Origin: Rhodamnia argentea
Taxonomy: Eukaryota; Streptophyta; Magnoliopsida; Myrtales; Myrtaceae
NCBI RefSeq assembly: GCF_020921035.1
Contig: NC_063157.1
Span: forward strand, 22,709,015-22,773,014
Direction of reading: 5' to 3'
DNA: 64,000 nucleotides
Shown: in pieces, positions 37,899 through 50,172 of the stretch
Layout: each line of letters begins with the position of its first letter
How positions within the stretch are numbered: the first letter of the stretch is position 1
Notes under the pieces: generated by a model
Databases searched by the model: none
What the model saw: only the letters and a program-made list of their open reading frames with translations
Told to the model about the DNA's origin: nothing
Translations under genes and position numbers: made by a program

Positions 37899-40660
37899 TC
37901 ACACATTCTCTGGCCAGAACTCCCTGAAGAAAGCCCGCTCGAATTCCTTCTCTTGCAACCTCTGTTCTTGCTCCTGCAATTTTCTCATCTTCTTCGAGAG
38001 AGTCTTGGACTTCTTCGGCGGTTTTTTTTCCTGACCGTAAAATAGCTGGATGAGCAATGGGCAAGCATGCGACTCATTCCATGATTTGTGGGCTAGTCTT
38101 AAGTGGGAATGATCTTTTTAACTCACAAGTAGGGCCATCAAACAGGTAGGTCAAAGATGATCCGACTCAATTGAACCATTGAACCCGTTTTGACCCATTT
38201 ATATGCAATACAAATTTAGTGACCCGTGCCCAACCCAATCCCTACCCGACCCATTTACTAAGATGCTTCAATATCTAATGCAACTTATGAAAATCCGAAT
38301 CCACCTAGTTAATCCACTTTAAGATCTTCATGTGTATATGTTATTCGGATATAATTGCTATTTCGACTATAAGATGCTAAAAGAAATGGGTTTCAGCATT
38401 GACTAGAAAGTTAGTACTTGGTAGTGAATTTCTAAGTTAAGAGCAACAAACATGATGGAGGAATTGAAGAACATTTGATTACTTACATTTTCATTGTTTT
38501 GGTCTGAACGACCAGTATGAGAAGGGTGGACTTTCTTCTTCACTCTATCCGCTCCAAGGCCACGCTTATTATTTTTCAAATATGTCTCAACAGGTTCCAA
38601 TCGACCCTGATAGCAGCATGGAAAGTTAGTCTATTTCGACTAAAATCAGTTGCAATTAAAATTCACTGGACATTCACTCAATAAAGACTCGATCATGGAA
38701 TGGAAATATCGCCAAGTGCAAGAATGAGATGAAAATTATGAGATCCCAAAGAATTTTGACTCAACAATTAGTCTACTTCTCATTTATTAGAGGAATCACC
38801 TATTGTTTTCAAAGCAAAGATATTTGCTAAACTAAACTGTGGGCTATTTAATCTCAAATGCCCAATTCGCCCATTTAAAACAACATGCTCTCCTCCAGTC
38901 AGATCACATGGCAACGAACAAACTCATTATGCACGTGGATGAAGCAACTCAACCTTTTGAGATTAAAACTAAGAGATTCCAAATAAGCTCAACAAATTGC
39001 CTATGAAATGATATACCTGAATTTCTACAACATTCATACTGTCAGACCCCTTTTCAATATACTGACCCAGCAGGGAAAAAAAGAACATGATCTGACAGAC
39101 CGGCTAGATCCATGCTGCATTGATCTCACTCACTAGAAACATTATCCTACTACAAAAAACTTACTTAAAAGATAAAGGATACCAACCTGCTCGAACACTC
39201 CGAGACCAGTACCTTCTTTCCAACCATGTTTCTTGAGAAGCTGCCACAAAAGGGAAGCAATTAAGTTCACAGATCAAGATGATAATTAGATAGTCAGAAG
39301 CAGAAAAATTGAAACAAATACATAGGTCTGGGGATGCTTGGTGCAGCTAGGGGCTTCGAAAGGGAGAGAGGAATAGAGACTACCTGAAATCCCCTATTCG
39401 ACGAGTCGATGGCTTCTGTAGACCTCGCCAATGAGTTTGACACCCTTCCCACGGATGCCTGCTGAAGAAAGAAAATCCACATGGAAATTATCATAAAGAC
39501 AAAAAGCAAAATAATGCAGTTATTTCACAGCAATAATTTCTTATTCTTGTGCAAGTTTCTATCAGTGGGCAATGTTTTCCACTCAATTTCTTCTTATCTT
39601 TGTAATGAATCAAAAAACCTATCACACCATCTGAGACACAATGGCATGTTGAGTCCCTCACAGCCATTGATACTACAAGCAATAAAAGATAGGCAAGTTT
39701 CATGATGACTGTCTTTTAATTGATAAGGAATACCCATAACCTGTAAAAGGACCAAAGGTCATTCCTTTAAACCATTACAATCTGCTTTTCAAAATTATCC
39801 TGCATCACCGGCAGTCTTATGCATCAGAATCATACATAACGTCATTTTGATCACTGACACTCAGAAAACAACCAAAGACCCAATTCCCACTACATGCCTG
39901 CTGCAAGGAGAGACCACCGCATTTGAGGAAGAAAAACTTAACACGAGCAAAAAATTCCAATGAATAAGACCTCAGTCGCTTAACTCTAACTTCAGAACTT
40001 CCTATCTAATCACACGCTGCCAAAATTATTTCCTTGAAAAAATTAACCCCAATAAATGTTTGAGACATAAATGCCTTTCAGCTGCAGCTAGTCCTCGCTT
40101 GTGGTAACGAAGCAACCACTGGAACCTTCCAACCAGAAGCTACAATCAATGTCAAACTGCTTCACCAAGCAACACAAGTCTCCAACCCCGTCCAAAGAGC
40201 TCAAACAAACGGAAGAACTCCGCAACACAACACGACGCACGGACATTTAATCCACTCTTCCCAATCCCAGAAAGCCGAGAACAGCCGCTAAATTCAATTC
40301 CACCTCAAAATTCCGAAAAAAAAAAGCACATTAATAAACAAAAGGATGAGGAAAATGATTAAATCTTACCTGCTCAGAAGCACCGAGACCGGCTCCTTCC
40401 CTCCAACCTTGCTTGTTCAAAAGCTGCGCGTAAACATCGCTTGTTCAGTGTACGGAATTGCAAATAAACAGCACCAGTTCCTTGCCATATGGACATTAAT
40501 GACGACCCAATTCCGAGAAATTCAAGAGGAAGAGACGACGCAGAAAGACGATGCCCACCTGAAAATCAAGGCTAGACAAGTCCATGCCTGAACTGATCGC
40601 CCCACTTCTAGAAGAAGAAGAATGAGGAGGAGGCCTCTCCATCAGCGAATCCTCGTTCAT
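37899..40660 (-). CDS. D111/G-patch domain protein with a duplicated exon pair
   Basis: Six coding exons: 40660-40559, 40423-40370, 39458-39384, 39240-39187, 38606-38487, 38030-37899. They give 178 residues. G-patch motifs bind and activate DEAH helicases in splicing or ribosome assembly (family knowledge). Here the motif appears twice: LLNKQGWREGAGLGASEQ (35-52, exon 2) and LLKKHGWKEGTGLGVFEQ (78-95, exon 4). Only the second runs on into the rest of the motif, GRLEPVETYLKNNKRGLGAD. Exons 2 and 4 are both exactly 54 nt, both phase 0, and each follows an exon ending in a Phe-Gln codon pair, so a two-exon unit was duplicated. The C-terminus is a basic then charged coiled coil (KKPPKKSKTLSKKMRKLQEQEQRLQEKEFERAFFREFWPENV). 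Exon 3 has a tandem CAGCAG acceptor. Probably nuclear. Confidence 0.92.
38115..38345. repeat. possible dispersed repeat in a G-patch gene intron
   Basis: A stretch with repeated 'acccatttat', 'gacccgtgcccaaccc' and 'acccgacccattta' phrases, a style common in dispersed plant hAT-like repeats. It lies inside intron 5. No termini resolved, so low confidence. Confidence 0.3.
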
Positions 40661-41308
40661 CGTTCCCGACTTCCGTAGGTTTTATCTTGGTTCCTCTGTA
40701 ATTTTCTTTCGGAGGGCGAGAAATATTGGAATTTGCCTTTTGAATGGTACTTGAGTTTTCCTCTGATTATCGAATAATTACAGATCACACCCTTTCTCAA
40801 TTGAGTAAACCTAAATAATTGTTTGACCAAAAAAAAAAAACCCTAAACAATTATTCATTTCTATTGAGAGGAAATCCGAAAGGGTTTTCATCAAATCTAA
40901 ACTTCTATTTATCAAAATTTAATTGGGTAGGGTTCTTATGCCGAGACATTAAAATCGGATTTTTTTTCCTAAGCTTTCTTTTGTCGAAGTTAATTACTAA
41001 AACTAAATAAAATAGATCGACTTTATGACATTTCAATTTAATAAGTCATGCCGCTCCATCCATATATATCCCAAATGGAGTCATGTCAGCTTCAAGTGAA
41101 TTTGTTCATATTATTTATTCTTTTCGACTCACTTATAATTTCGAAAATTATTCATCATTAGATTTAAGTTTGAAGAGAAATAAGAGATTTTCAAGGTTGG
41201 AATTGTTTTACAGAAAAATTCTCTTAAAACTTAACACTTGCGCCCCTCAGAAAAATAAAGAGGTGAAAATTCATTTTATTGTGAACGAAAAGGTTTTCAT
41301 TTGAATTA

Positions 41309-42325
41309 GGGAAAAATTCAAAAAAGGGCCTAAAGTCCTCTTGATTTTTCAAATAAGGGCCCAAAGTGAATTATGTTTCAAATAAGGGTCCGAAGTAATA
41401 TAGTACGTTTCAATTGAGGGCTCGAAGTGGTTATAATGTTTCAAAAAAGGGTCCGGCTTGAAGGGTATTTTCGTTATTTCACATTTTAATTTTTTATTTT
41501 TTTTTCTTTTTCTTGATTGTAAAAAAAAAAAAAAAAAAAAGTATGAGGGTCGCCCTCCGCCCGTGGCCGCCGGCCCACCGCCGGTGGGGGGTCGGCGGCG
41601 CGGCGAAGGCCGACGGGGTCGCCGGCGACCCCGGCGGCCCCCGCGGGCCGAGGCGAGGGCGAGGCCCTCGCAAAACCGGAGAGGGTCGGGCCCTCTCCCG
41701 GATCTCGGGTGAGGCCGGCGGTCCCCGCCCAGACGGGGGTCGCCGGCCATAGCCCATCGCCGGTGGGGGTCGCCCGGTCAAGGCGACCCCGGCCCGGGCT
41801 CCGGGCGACGGCCGGTGACCCCGATCCGGGCGGGGACCGCCGGCCTCCTCAGATCCGGAGAGGGCCCGACCCTCTCCCGTTTTGGCGAGAGCCGAGGCCC
41901 TCGCCTCGACCGGCGGGGGGCCGCCGGGTCGCCGAGGTCGCCGGGCGACCCCGCCGGCGCTGCCGCGCCCGCCGACCCCCACCGGCGGTGGGCGGCGGCC
42001 ACAGGTGGGAGGGGCGGCCCTCCCGCCCGTGAAGTAAACTTCTTCCTATCTCTTTTTTTTTTTTTTTTTTTTTTTTGTGGAAACAGATAACAAAAATTAT
42101 AATAAAAAAGAAAAAATTAAATAAGTAAAAAGACTAAAATACCCTTGAATCGGGCCCTTTTTTGAGATTTTAAGGTCATTTCAAGCCCTTGTTTGAAACA
42201 ATATTCACTTGAGGCCCCTATTTGAGAAACTATGAGGACTTCGGGCCCTTTTTTGAATCGGTGTTCACTTAGGGCCCTTATTTGAAAAAATATGAGGACT
42301 TCGGGCCCTTTTTTGAATTTTTCCC
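41309..42325. mobile_element. 1017-bp palindromic (foldback) Mutator-like element
   Basis: Perfect 22-bp ends: GGGAAAAATTCAAAAAAGGG at the left (two more bases, CC, also match) and its exact inverse at the right. It is flanked by a perfect 9-bp target duplication TTTGAATTA (41300-41308 and 42326-42334); a 9-bp duplication is the mark of Mutator-type insertion. Nearly the whole element is one inverted repeat: an AT-rich outer arm with repeated 'caaataagggcc' phrases, a poly-A/T stem (41521-41540 with 42053-42076), and a GC-rich inner arm (41560-41750 with 41830-42030) rich in GGCGACC and GCCGGCGG. No transposase. It lies between the divergent G-patch and FyPP genes. The perfect duplication suggests a fairly recent insertion. 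Confidence 0.9.
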
Positions 42326-42859
42326 TTTGAATTATTATTAATAATGAAGGTATTTTTTATTGACTATTTATTTCACATCATACATATAATCAATTTTAGA
42401 AAAAAAATAATCAGGTAATTTATTTTCGTGAAACAAACGAGGATTGTCGGAAGAACCAAATCATTTGTTATTTTTCGCTGTCGACTGTTCAATAATTGAT
42501 CGGACGAAACAACAATTTAAAAGAGGGACTATTTTTTCCCAAAAATAAAAAGAGAGGAATAAACAGAAATTCATATAAAAAAAAGAAGGGATTAGAAAAA
42601 AAAAAAAAAAAAAAGCGAGAAAAGAGAGGATTTTTGAGAGAAGAACCATTTTGACCTGCAGCAGCGATTGTGTATGTTCACTCCGTTTCGGGGTTCTTCG
42701 TGCCTTTCGTTGTTGTTCGCCTTCATACGCACAAAGCTCGACAAGAACGAGAAATTCTCCTGCGTTTCTCGCTCCTCCTCCTCCTCCTGCTCCTCCGTCT
42801 TCGTCTCGTTCTTCTTGGTTTGACGACGCGGAAGGAGATTTCGGCGGGGGGCGAGGGAG

Positions 42860-45737
42860 ATGGATTTGGATGCGTGGATTTCGAAGGTGAAAGACGGAGA
42901 TCATCTCTTCGAGAACGAGCTCCAGCTACTCTGCGAATACGTAAGCCTTCTCCCCCCCTCTCCCCCTCCCTTCCTCCCTCCCTCCCTCTCTATCTATCTT
43001 GGTTGAGTGGTTGCTTGAACTTAGGGTTTTTACACCCGACGCGTCGCCCTGCCCCGATTGGGCTTTGTCTAGGGCTCCGGTCGAGTTGGAATGACTCTTT
43101 CCAGTTGAGTTTTGACCGAGTTGGAATCGGTGCGATTGAGAAGTTTCGTGGGATGCTCCTTGCACGCCTTGATATGTGTAAGCATTGCGGAAGGGAAGAA
43201 TGCGTCTCTGCCTTGTCGTTGTCTCGTTGTTGTTGGTGGGAATTGGGATCTCGTGATCTTGTTTCTGTCTCTGTTGCTGTGCGATTCAGCTTGTGATTTG
43301 CGGTTCCTGGGAGAGACGGCTGGTGAAATTGGGGGTATTTCACATTTTGCTGTATTGGATTTTACAAGTAATTGAAACGTGAAAAAGCAATCCCTTTGAA
43401 TGTCCCACTAGGCTTTATTCGGTCTGTTGGGGTTGATTGAGGGCTTTTCTTTTCATAGGATATTCTGGCTCGACGTAGTCAATTTCTGTATTTTTAATAG
43501 ATAGAGTAGGCGAGTAGTGGCAAAATGGGAGACATAGCATACAGCCTCGAATAGCTTATGGTTTAAGAGAAGTGTTCTTACGCTTTATTTGTTGAGTAAG
43601 TTATCGTTTTAATCTGCAGATTTATTCGGAGGCATATTTGTCATTTCAATATGCTTATGTCAAGATTCAGAGTATCTCTTCATGCTGCAGTTTCTTTTTT
43701 TCAAAGTTTAGGCAATATCATCATTGGGTTTGCTTTTACGGATGTCTATGCAAATGAATAAGCCTAAGCTGTAAGAGAAGAAAGAAAATGAACACAACGG
43801 AACTGCATGACTTTTTGATTTTGATGTGAGATTTGGGATAATACCCTTCTGAACTCACTGATTATACTGTCTTTGGTGTTCATATATGCAGCATGTTCTC
43901 TTACTTTTGTTCAGTTGACTACAAGGACAGCTATTGCAATTCATATCTTGCATTTTTCATTCACTGTTTTTATATAATAAGTTGGACAGAAGGCAAACTT
44001 GACCTGATTTTAGGTGGTGTTGTGATTACTTAACACGCTTTGGAGACTGATCATTAGTCACACACAAATACTTTGATTTATCCTTTATTTCAGCTCTTCT
44101 AATTTTGCCTGCCACATAGAATGCTTATTTTAATACAAACATGCTGTTAGCCCATAGACTAACTATCCTTTTTTATAAACATCACAGGTAAAAGAGATTC
44201 TTATAGAGGAGTCCAATGTGCAACCCGTCAACAGTCCAGTTACTGTCTGTGGTGACATTCATGGTCAGTTTCATGATCTTATGAAACTTTTCCAGACAGG
44301 TGGTCATGTACCAGAGACAAATTACATATTTATGGTATAGTATACCGCTTTGGTGCTAATACACGCTTTGATATCTTTCCACATCTTTTATGCACCCTCT
44401 CTCTTACCATGCACATTTCTTGATGCTTCTAGGGTGATTTCGTTGACCGAGGCTATAACAGTCTTGAAGTGTTTACTATTCTCTTGCTTCTAAAAGCTAG
44501 GTACACCCGACATCATTGTTCACCTTCTTTTTTTGGTTTATCAATCTTGGTTATGCATTTGTCATCCCATTGAGCTTTGACATTGCCTAATTCTTGTTGC
44601 ATTAGTTAGTTCATTTCTTAGCTGCCATTGTTGTTCTTGCTGAAGGAGCAATCCTATTATTTATAGTTTCTCATGCTTGTCTTTAGATGTTCCTTCAATA
44701 AGCTATGTTGTGTTTGAGTTTGAGTTTGATTTTTCTAATTTTTTTTTCGCCCTTTTTGGCGGTTGTGATGGCAGATACCCTGCCAATATTACCCTTCTAC
44801 GTGGAAATCATGAAAGCAGGCAACTTACCCAGGTATGAGTTCCATCTGGAAGGATTTTCCCCTGCCAAAACTGTCTTTGGTTCTGCACAAGGGACGTACT
44901 TATTCTGCTTTCAGCATCTTACAGAGATGTCCATTTGGCTACTTTTAGTACCAATGCACCTCCTGCAATGAACTTTCTATAGGTCTCCTCGGGTTTCATA
45001 TGTTTTGTCCAAACGATAGAAGAGGAAGGCCTACACCTTTATTTTAACTTCCATATAAGTTGAAATTACAATTCCCTAACCTTTTCTCTTTATTTACATG
45101 CGAGACTTAACCAATCGCCAACAGTATTCATGCTCATTGCACTAGTGTCTGTAAATATGATTTCTGTTCTATCTGAAGAAAAATTTTGCTTAAGTGGCAA
45201 GAAGTGACTCTGTTCTTTAACAGTAGTCATTGACAAGATAAAGCATCTAAGAAACCATGCTCATCTTAGTCATTGGCAAGGTGTTGCCCTCTCGGTAGAA
45301 AATGTGGTGTTTATATGCTGCCCTCTTCAGCAAAACTTATTTGTTCAAGTATATTTGTTCCAGCTGGTACACCTAAGAAACCTTCATTATAATTTCAGGG
45401 ACATATCTACTGCTTGTGCTAATATCTTTGTGCTCTAAATATTTTAAGCCATGGCTTCATTGCTTTAGGACTTTGATATCTATTGAGGAAGCGGTGATTT
45501 TTTTATTTTCTTAGGTACTGTAAGAAAATGTTCAGCAAGATACATTCAGGCCTAGGTGATCTATAAATGCAGTAATATGCATGGTACTTTAGCAATTTAG
45601 TCTGATATTTGGAAAATTTGTAGGTATATGGTTTCTATGACGAATGCCAAAGGAAGTATGGAAATGCCAATGCTTGGCGGTATTGCACTGATGTTTTTGA
45701 CTACTTAACACTCTCAGCAATTATAGATGGAACGGTA

Positions 45738-45795
<58 letters not shown>

Positions 45796-48375
45796 AAGTA
45801 TGTTTGATATGCAGAAATATCGGACAATCTATTACATATTTAGTCTGTTTTGCTGTGCAGGTACTTTGTGTCCATGGTGGTCTCTCTCCTGACATCAGGA
45901 CTATTGACCAGGTACTTCTAATGTTGACGTGATACTGATTGCAATTTTTTTGTCACGATTATTATGGAGAAGCTGTGTAGTCACCATATGGTGTTGACCT
46001 GGAGTTGCTTATTTTCTCTTTAAATTGTCTCTTCATCAAGTCTGGTACTTGATATTCTCATATAGGCATATTTATGTGAACGTGCCTCTGGACTGGGAAT
46101 ATGTTTGAAAGAGTATTCCGGTGCTTGTTATGGTCAATTATTCATAGTTTTGCCAATCTGTCCAGCAGGTCTCCGTCAGTAATTGCCTCAGATTTTGTGT
46201 TTTGAATCAAACCAAACTCTAGAATTGACTTGTTCATTGGTAGAAATATGTTGCAATTTATAATCAACAGCCACAAGATTTAAATTTAATATTGTTCGTG
46301 TTTCCTTGAAAATGCCACCATTTAGTAAGCGAGCTTGTTCATGTAGTATCATAGTGAAACTATTTTCTTTTTCCTCTCGGAGTACTGGACTTTAGGATAC
46401 AAGATATGATCTGAAAACTTAGTTCTGGTGAACCGATTGGTATTTAAATCTTAATTTTCACATCAATGAGAATGCAAGACATTCCCTAAAACATATGAAA
46501 TGAGTTTCTCTACTTGTTACAGCCACAGTACAATTAGGATACTGATTAATGGCAGCCCAGTATTTTGAATAGAAGGCCATCTACCCTTTGTAAGTCGAAA
46601 AGAATTGTTACCTTCTCTGCAAAAATGAAATTTATTGTTATTTTGTCTGTCTGAGACATTAACTCTTATGTGTCATTATTATGTCTCCTTTATAAGGTCC
46701 ACATATTAAAGATTTTTCTTAAGGATCTTGGCGCATGTACTCTTTAGGTCTTCCTTTATGCATTTTACTTATTTCGCTACTAAAGAGAGACATCCCCTGA
46801 CTCATGATTCTCTAGCGTTCTGACTAGTGATCTAACTCCTCATTTTTAATTATAGCTGGATTGGTTTCTTTTGTCTTTTCTCATCTAGTTTGATCGAGCT
46901 GGAATTTTTATTTTCATAGCCATGTGGGGTATATTTGTGCAGTATCTATATTGAACTTTGCTGAAAGAACAAGAGAAGGTAGATGGTTGTCATTATCTAT
47001 TTGAAATTTTTTATTAGCCGAATCATATGGATTTATTACAAAAGCTTTCATCTTCATACACACTTAACCAAGTTGAAGCACATAAACTCCATGGTATGTG
47101 TTGCCTAAAGTTGAAATTTGTTGGAGCTTTATGCCTAAACTACATCAACTTAGGATTTCCATAAGATGGGAGTCAGAAATTTTGTATCAGCCCCAATATT
47201 AAGGTGAATCACTCTTCTGAGTGCCAAATTTGAACTAAAGATCCGACATAAGTACAAAAAATGGGAGCATAAGGAGTCAGGGATGGTGCCCCCTCTTGTT
47301 CTAGTTAACAATATGTGTTGCACTTTTAAGATTGCTACAGAATTGTGAAGTGTTTGTCTGCTAGAGATTTCTTTAAATGGCTTGATGTGAGAAAACTCCA
47401 TGCAATTGACGTTTTTATTGTTTCTGAACATGTTAAACGTATAGTTGCAGTGGCTTGACGAGATACCTTTGTATTGTCTGAGAAGTATCATTTGTTAATT
47501 CTTGTCACGTGACTTGAGTTATTCGCAGAATTACCAGATAATGGAATTGAATTGATTAACAGTGTCATTTCTTTTTTGATCTAGCTTTGGGTTTATCTCC
47601 TCTGTGAAACTTGTAACATCCCCTAGCAATTTACCTGTGGCATATTTGTCATTTTAATTAATACAGTTGATTGATTGCTTTGCACTTATGGCATCATGTT
47701 CTTGGTCTTTTTCCAGATAAGATTGATCGAGCGGAATTGTGAGATCCCGCATGAGGGGCCATTCTGTGACCTCATGTGGAGTGATCCAGAAGATATTGAG
47801 ACATGGGCAGTTAGTCCTCGTGGAGCAGGGTGGCTTTTTGGGTCCAGGGTGACTTCTGAGGTAATATCGGCTTGCTATAATTTCTGAAGGTGCTCAATCT
47901 TGGTGGTTTATTGATTTTATTCGCTGTTGTCCGTTCTTGCAGTTCAATCATATAAACAATCTCGATCTTGTTTGTCGCGCTCACCAACTTGTGCAAGAAG
48001 GCCTTAAATACATGTTTCAAGACAAAGGCCTTGTAACTGTGAGTCTTCAAGGTCTTTTCTGTGGTACTGTTTGGGATTGATCAGTCTGTTCAATCTCATA
48101 ACTATGCTTGATTGTACCTTTACAGGTCTGGTCTGCGCCAAATTACTGCTATCGGTGTGGAAATGTAGCTTCTATATTGAGCTTTAATGAGAACATGGTG
48201 AGTTTTCCAGGCTAGTGCACCTCTACTACATCATCAGATACTAGAATATTATCTCATTGAATAGTTTCTTGTTCCTTGTAATGTCTAATAGGAGAGAGAA
48301 GTAAAGTTCTTTACTGAAACGGAAGAGAACAACCAAATGAGAGGGCCAAGGACGGGTGTGCCTTATTTCTTATGA
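42860..48375 (+). CDS. FYPP: PP6-type serine/threonine phosphatase catalytic subunit (FyPP)
   Basis: Ten coding exons: 42860-42940, 44188-44334, 44433-44500, 44775-44832, 45624-45734, 45861-45911, 47717-47860, 47943-48038, 48126-48197, 48292-48375. They give exactly 303 residues, the length of Arabidopsis FyPP1/FyPP3. Metal-binding motifs are intact: GDIHGQ (49-54), GDFVDRG (77-83), GNHE (109-112), then HGGLSP and the C-terminal YFL, the carboxymethylation tail of the PP2A/PP4/PP6 group. In Arabidopsis FyPP dephosphorylates phytochromes and, with SAL and PP2AA subunits, PIN auxin carriers and ABI5 (established). The sequence is almost identical to the Arabidopsis protein as I remember it. Intron 6 is the longest (about 1.8 kb). 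No TATA box is clear upstream; the leader begins after an A-rich run near 42600. Confidence 0.97.
45740..45794. repeat. compound (CT)n(CA)n microsatellite
   Basis: About 15 CT units followed at once by about 12 CA units. It begins only five bases after the splice donor of FyPP exon 5. Confidence 0.9.
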
Positions 48376-50130
48376 TTGGGAAGCCGAGACTTGTTCAGTA
48401 GTCCAATTATGTTGGTTACTGGAGGGAGCATACAGAAATGGCATGATGTACGTTCACAACCACTATCTGATGCTTTGGCTGGAGGGGAATTCTTTCATTT
48501 GCCAGGGCCTTTCAAATTTGTAAGTGGTTTCTTAGGATACGTCCATTATGAATGGTATGTTCTTCCTTCCAGTCTGTGGTACGTTGCATATCTAGGCCCG
48601 TTCATTGATTTCAGATTGTTTGGATCTGCCGTTAGTTTATGTTGGAGCAGAAAATATGTCTAGTTTCTTGGAAGAACTGCACTTCTGGCAATCCGATCAG
48701 GGAAACAATTCCTAGCCGATGTATGATTTTGTTTTCGGGGTCAATTCTAGTTTCTGCAGGTTGATGTTGACGGCGACTGCATATATTTGTTATATTTTAT
48801 ATTGGTTAATGACAAATATCTCTCCCACTTTTTTTTTCCCGACTATACTTTTCTGCTTTGAGTTTCCCTTGAACCTTGGCCGTGGATTTGAAGTTCCTCT
48901 TCGAGAGTGGATTTGAATTTTATGAGGCTTTGTAAAAGATATGTCCTTGAGGAGAATGTTGTTCCATCCGAGTGGAAGAACCTGTAACATGGCGGTGCAT
49001 TCGAGGAAAATGTGACTTATCCTCATTTTCCCCAAGTGAAATCCAAGTTGCGACTGTTCTTTGGGTTGTGGAACCGTTTGGCCTTATTATCTGTTCCTTA
49101 GCTGTTATTAAAACAATTGGCGGCGACTAACGGGTGGAACTTAATGGCACTCATTTCCGTTTTGCATTCTGGGTACGATCTTTTTTGGCATGGTGCGCAA
49201 TGCCAGTAATCTTTACTCATCCTGCCCTAGTACTGCTACCGCAACAGCAGTGCAATATGCTTCATTTGGATGATTCAAACGAATATGGATGGTTAAACCG
49301 ACTTCTTTGGCTCACCAGACATAGACCAGCTGGTTCTCAACTCGACAATGACGTCCGTATCGAGTGCCTCTCCAAGCTCTGTCGATTGAAGGTGAGGATT
49401 AGTAACAAGCTCCGGAGATTCCGCGTTTGTTGCATGGTGCACATTATTGCAATTCACGCGGTAAAAGTCTGCCCCTCTATATGTAACCAAATTCATAGAA
49501 GTGTTTTCTAGAGGTGCCAAGCGTTAGTGACGAATTGACATTTCTCTCACCTTCACACTTTGATGTCTATTTTCAGCTCTACCTTGAGGCAACCTAGGAG
49601 GGGCGGTTCAAGGTCTATTGTAACTAGAATCTAGGTATATAATGCTAGTTGGATATCCTGAAAAGCCGAGGAATCAGGCCTAAACTAATGGCCTTCCTCG
49701 GAAAGGTAAGAATCGTGACTCCTGATGTCTACCTAACTGGACAAATCATATATGAGGTCTTAAATCCATCTCTGTTGCTTTAATGTTCATGGAGCTATTC
49801 TAGCGTATGGGAACTTGTAATAGATTCACCGTCCTTTGAGGCGATTGACCTTTCCGTCACTACCTCGTCGCGCATCGAATCAACGACTCAGACGATGTTT
49901 CATATAACCGATCCTCTTTTCACAATTCATGTCTGATGATTCGAGCAATCCTAGAAACTTTTTATTTGGGCCGCGTTGCTTTTAAATGGGGTATAGGAAC
50001 CGACAGAACTTTTACATGATCACGAAATCACATGCTCTTCGAACAATGGATACCATTCTTACGTAATCCATCCGGTGATGTCGGAGGAATGGCAAGTAAT
50101 GAGGCCTACCCATTGAGCATGTCCCCCCCT
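48376..50130. other. downstream of FyPP: 3' UTR and intergenic
   Basis: The first several hundred bases probably hold the FyPP 3' UTR. A plus-strand frame at 49134-49511 (125 codons) shows no domain and I do not call it. Confidence 0.45.

Positions 50131-50132
<2 letters not shown>

Positions 50133-50170
<38 letters not shown>
50133..50170. repeat. (CT)n microsatellite
   Basis: An uninterrupted run of CT dinucleotides preceded by C/T-rich sequence. Confidence 0.9.

Positions 50171-50172
<2 letters not shown>

Noticed and set aside
41494-42090. Several long overlapping frames (up to 162 codons) in the GC-rich core
   Set aside because: They occur in many phases on both strands, are low-complexity Gly/Arg/Pro, and lie within a palindromic transposon; long frames are expected by chance in such GC-rich DNA.
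42860-48375. First read as a PP4 (PPX) phosphatase
   Set aside because: The start [13 protein letters not shown], the length of 303 and the tail [15 protein letters not shown] match the PP6/FyPP branch rather than PPX.
49134-49511. 125-codon plus-strand frame after FyPP
   Set aside because: No recognisable motif; composition like random AT/GC-balanced spacer.
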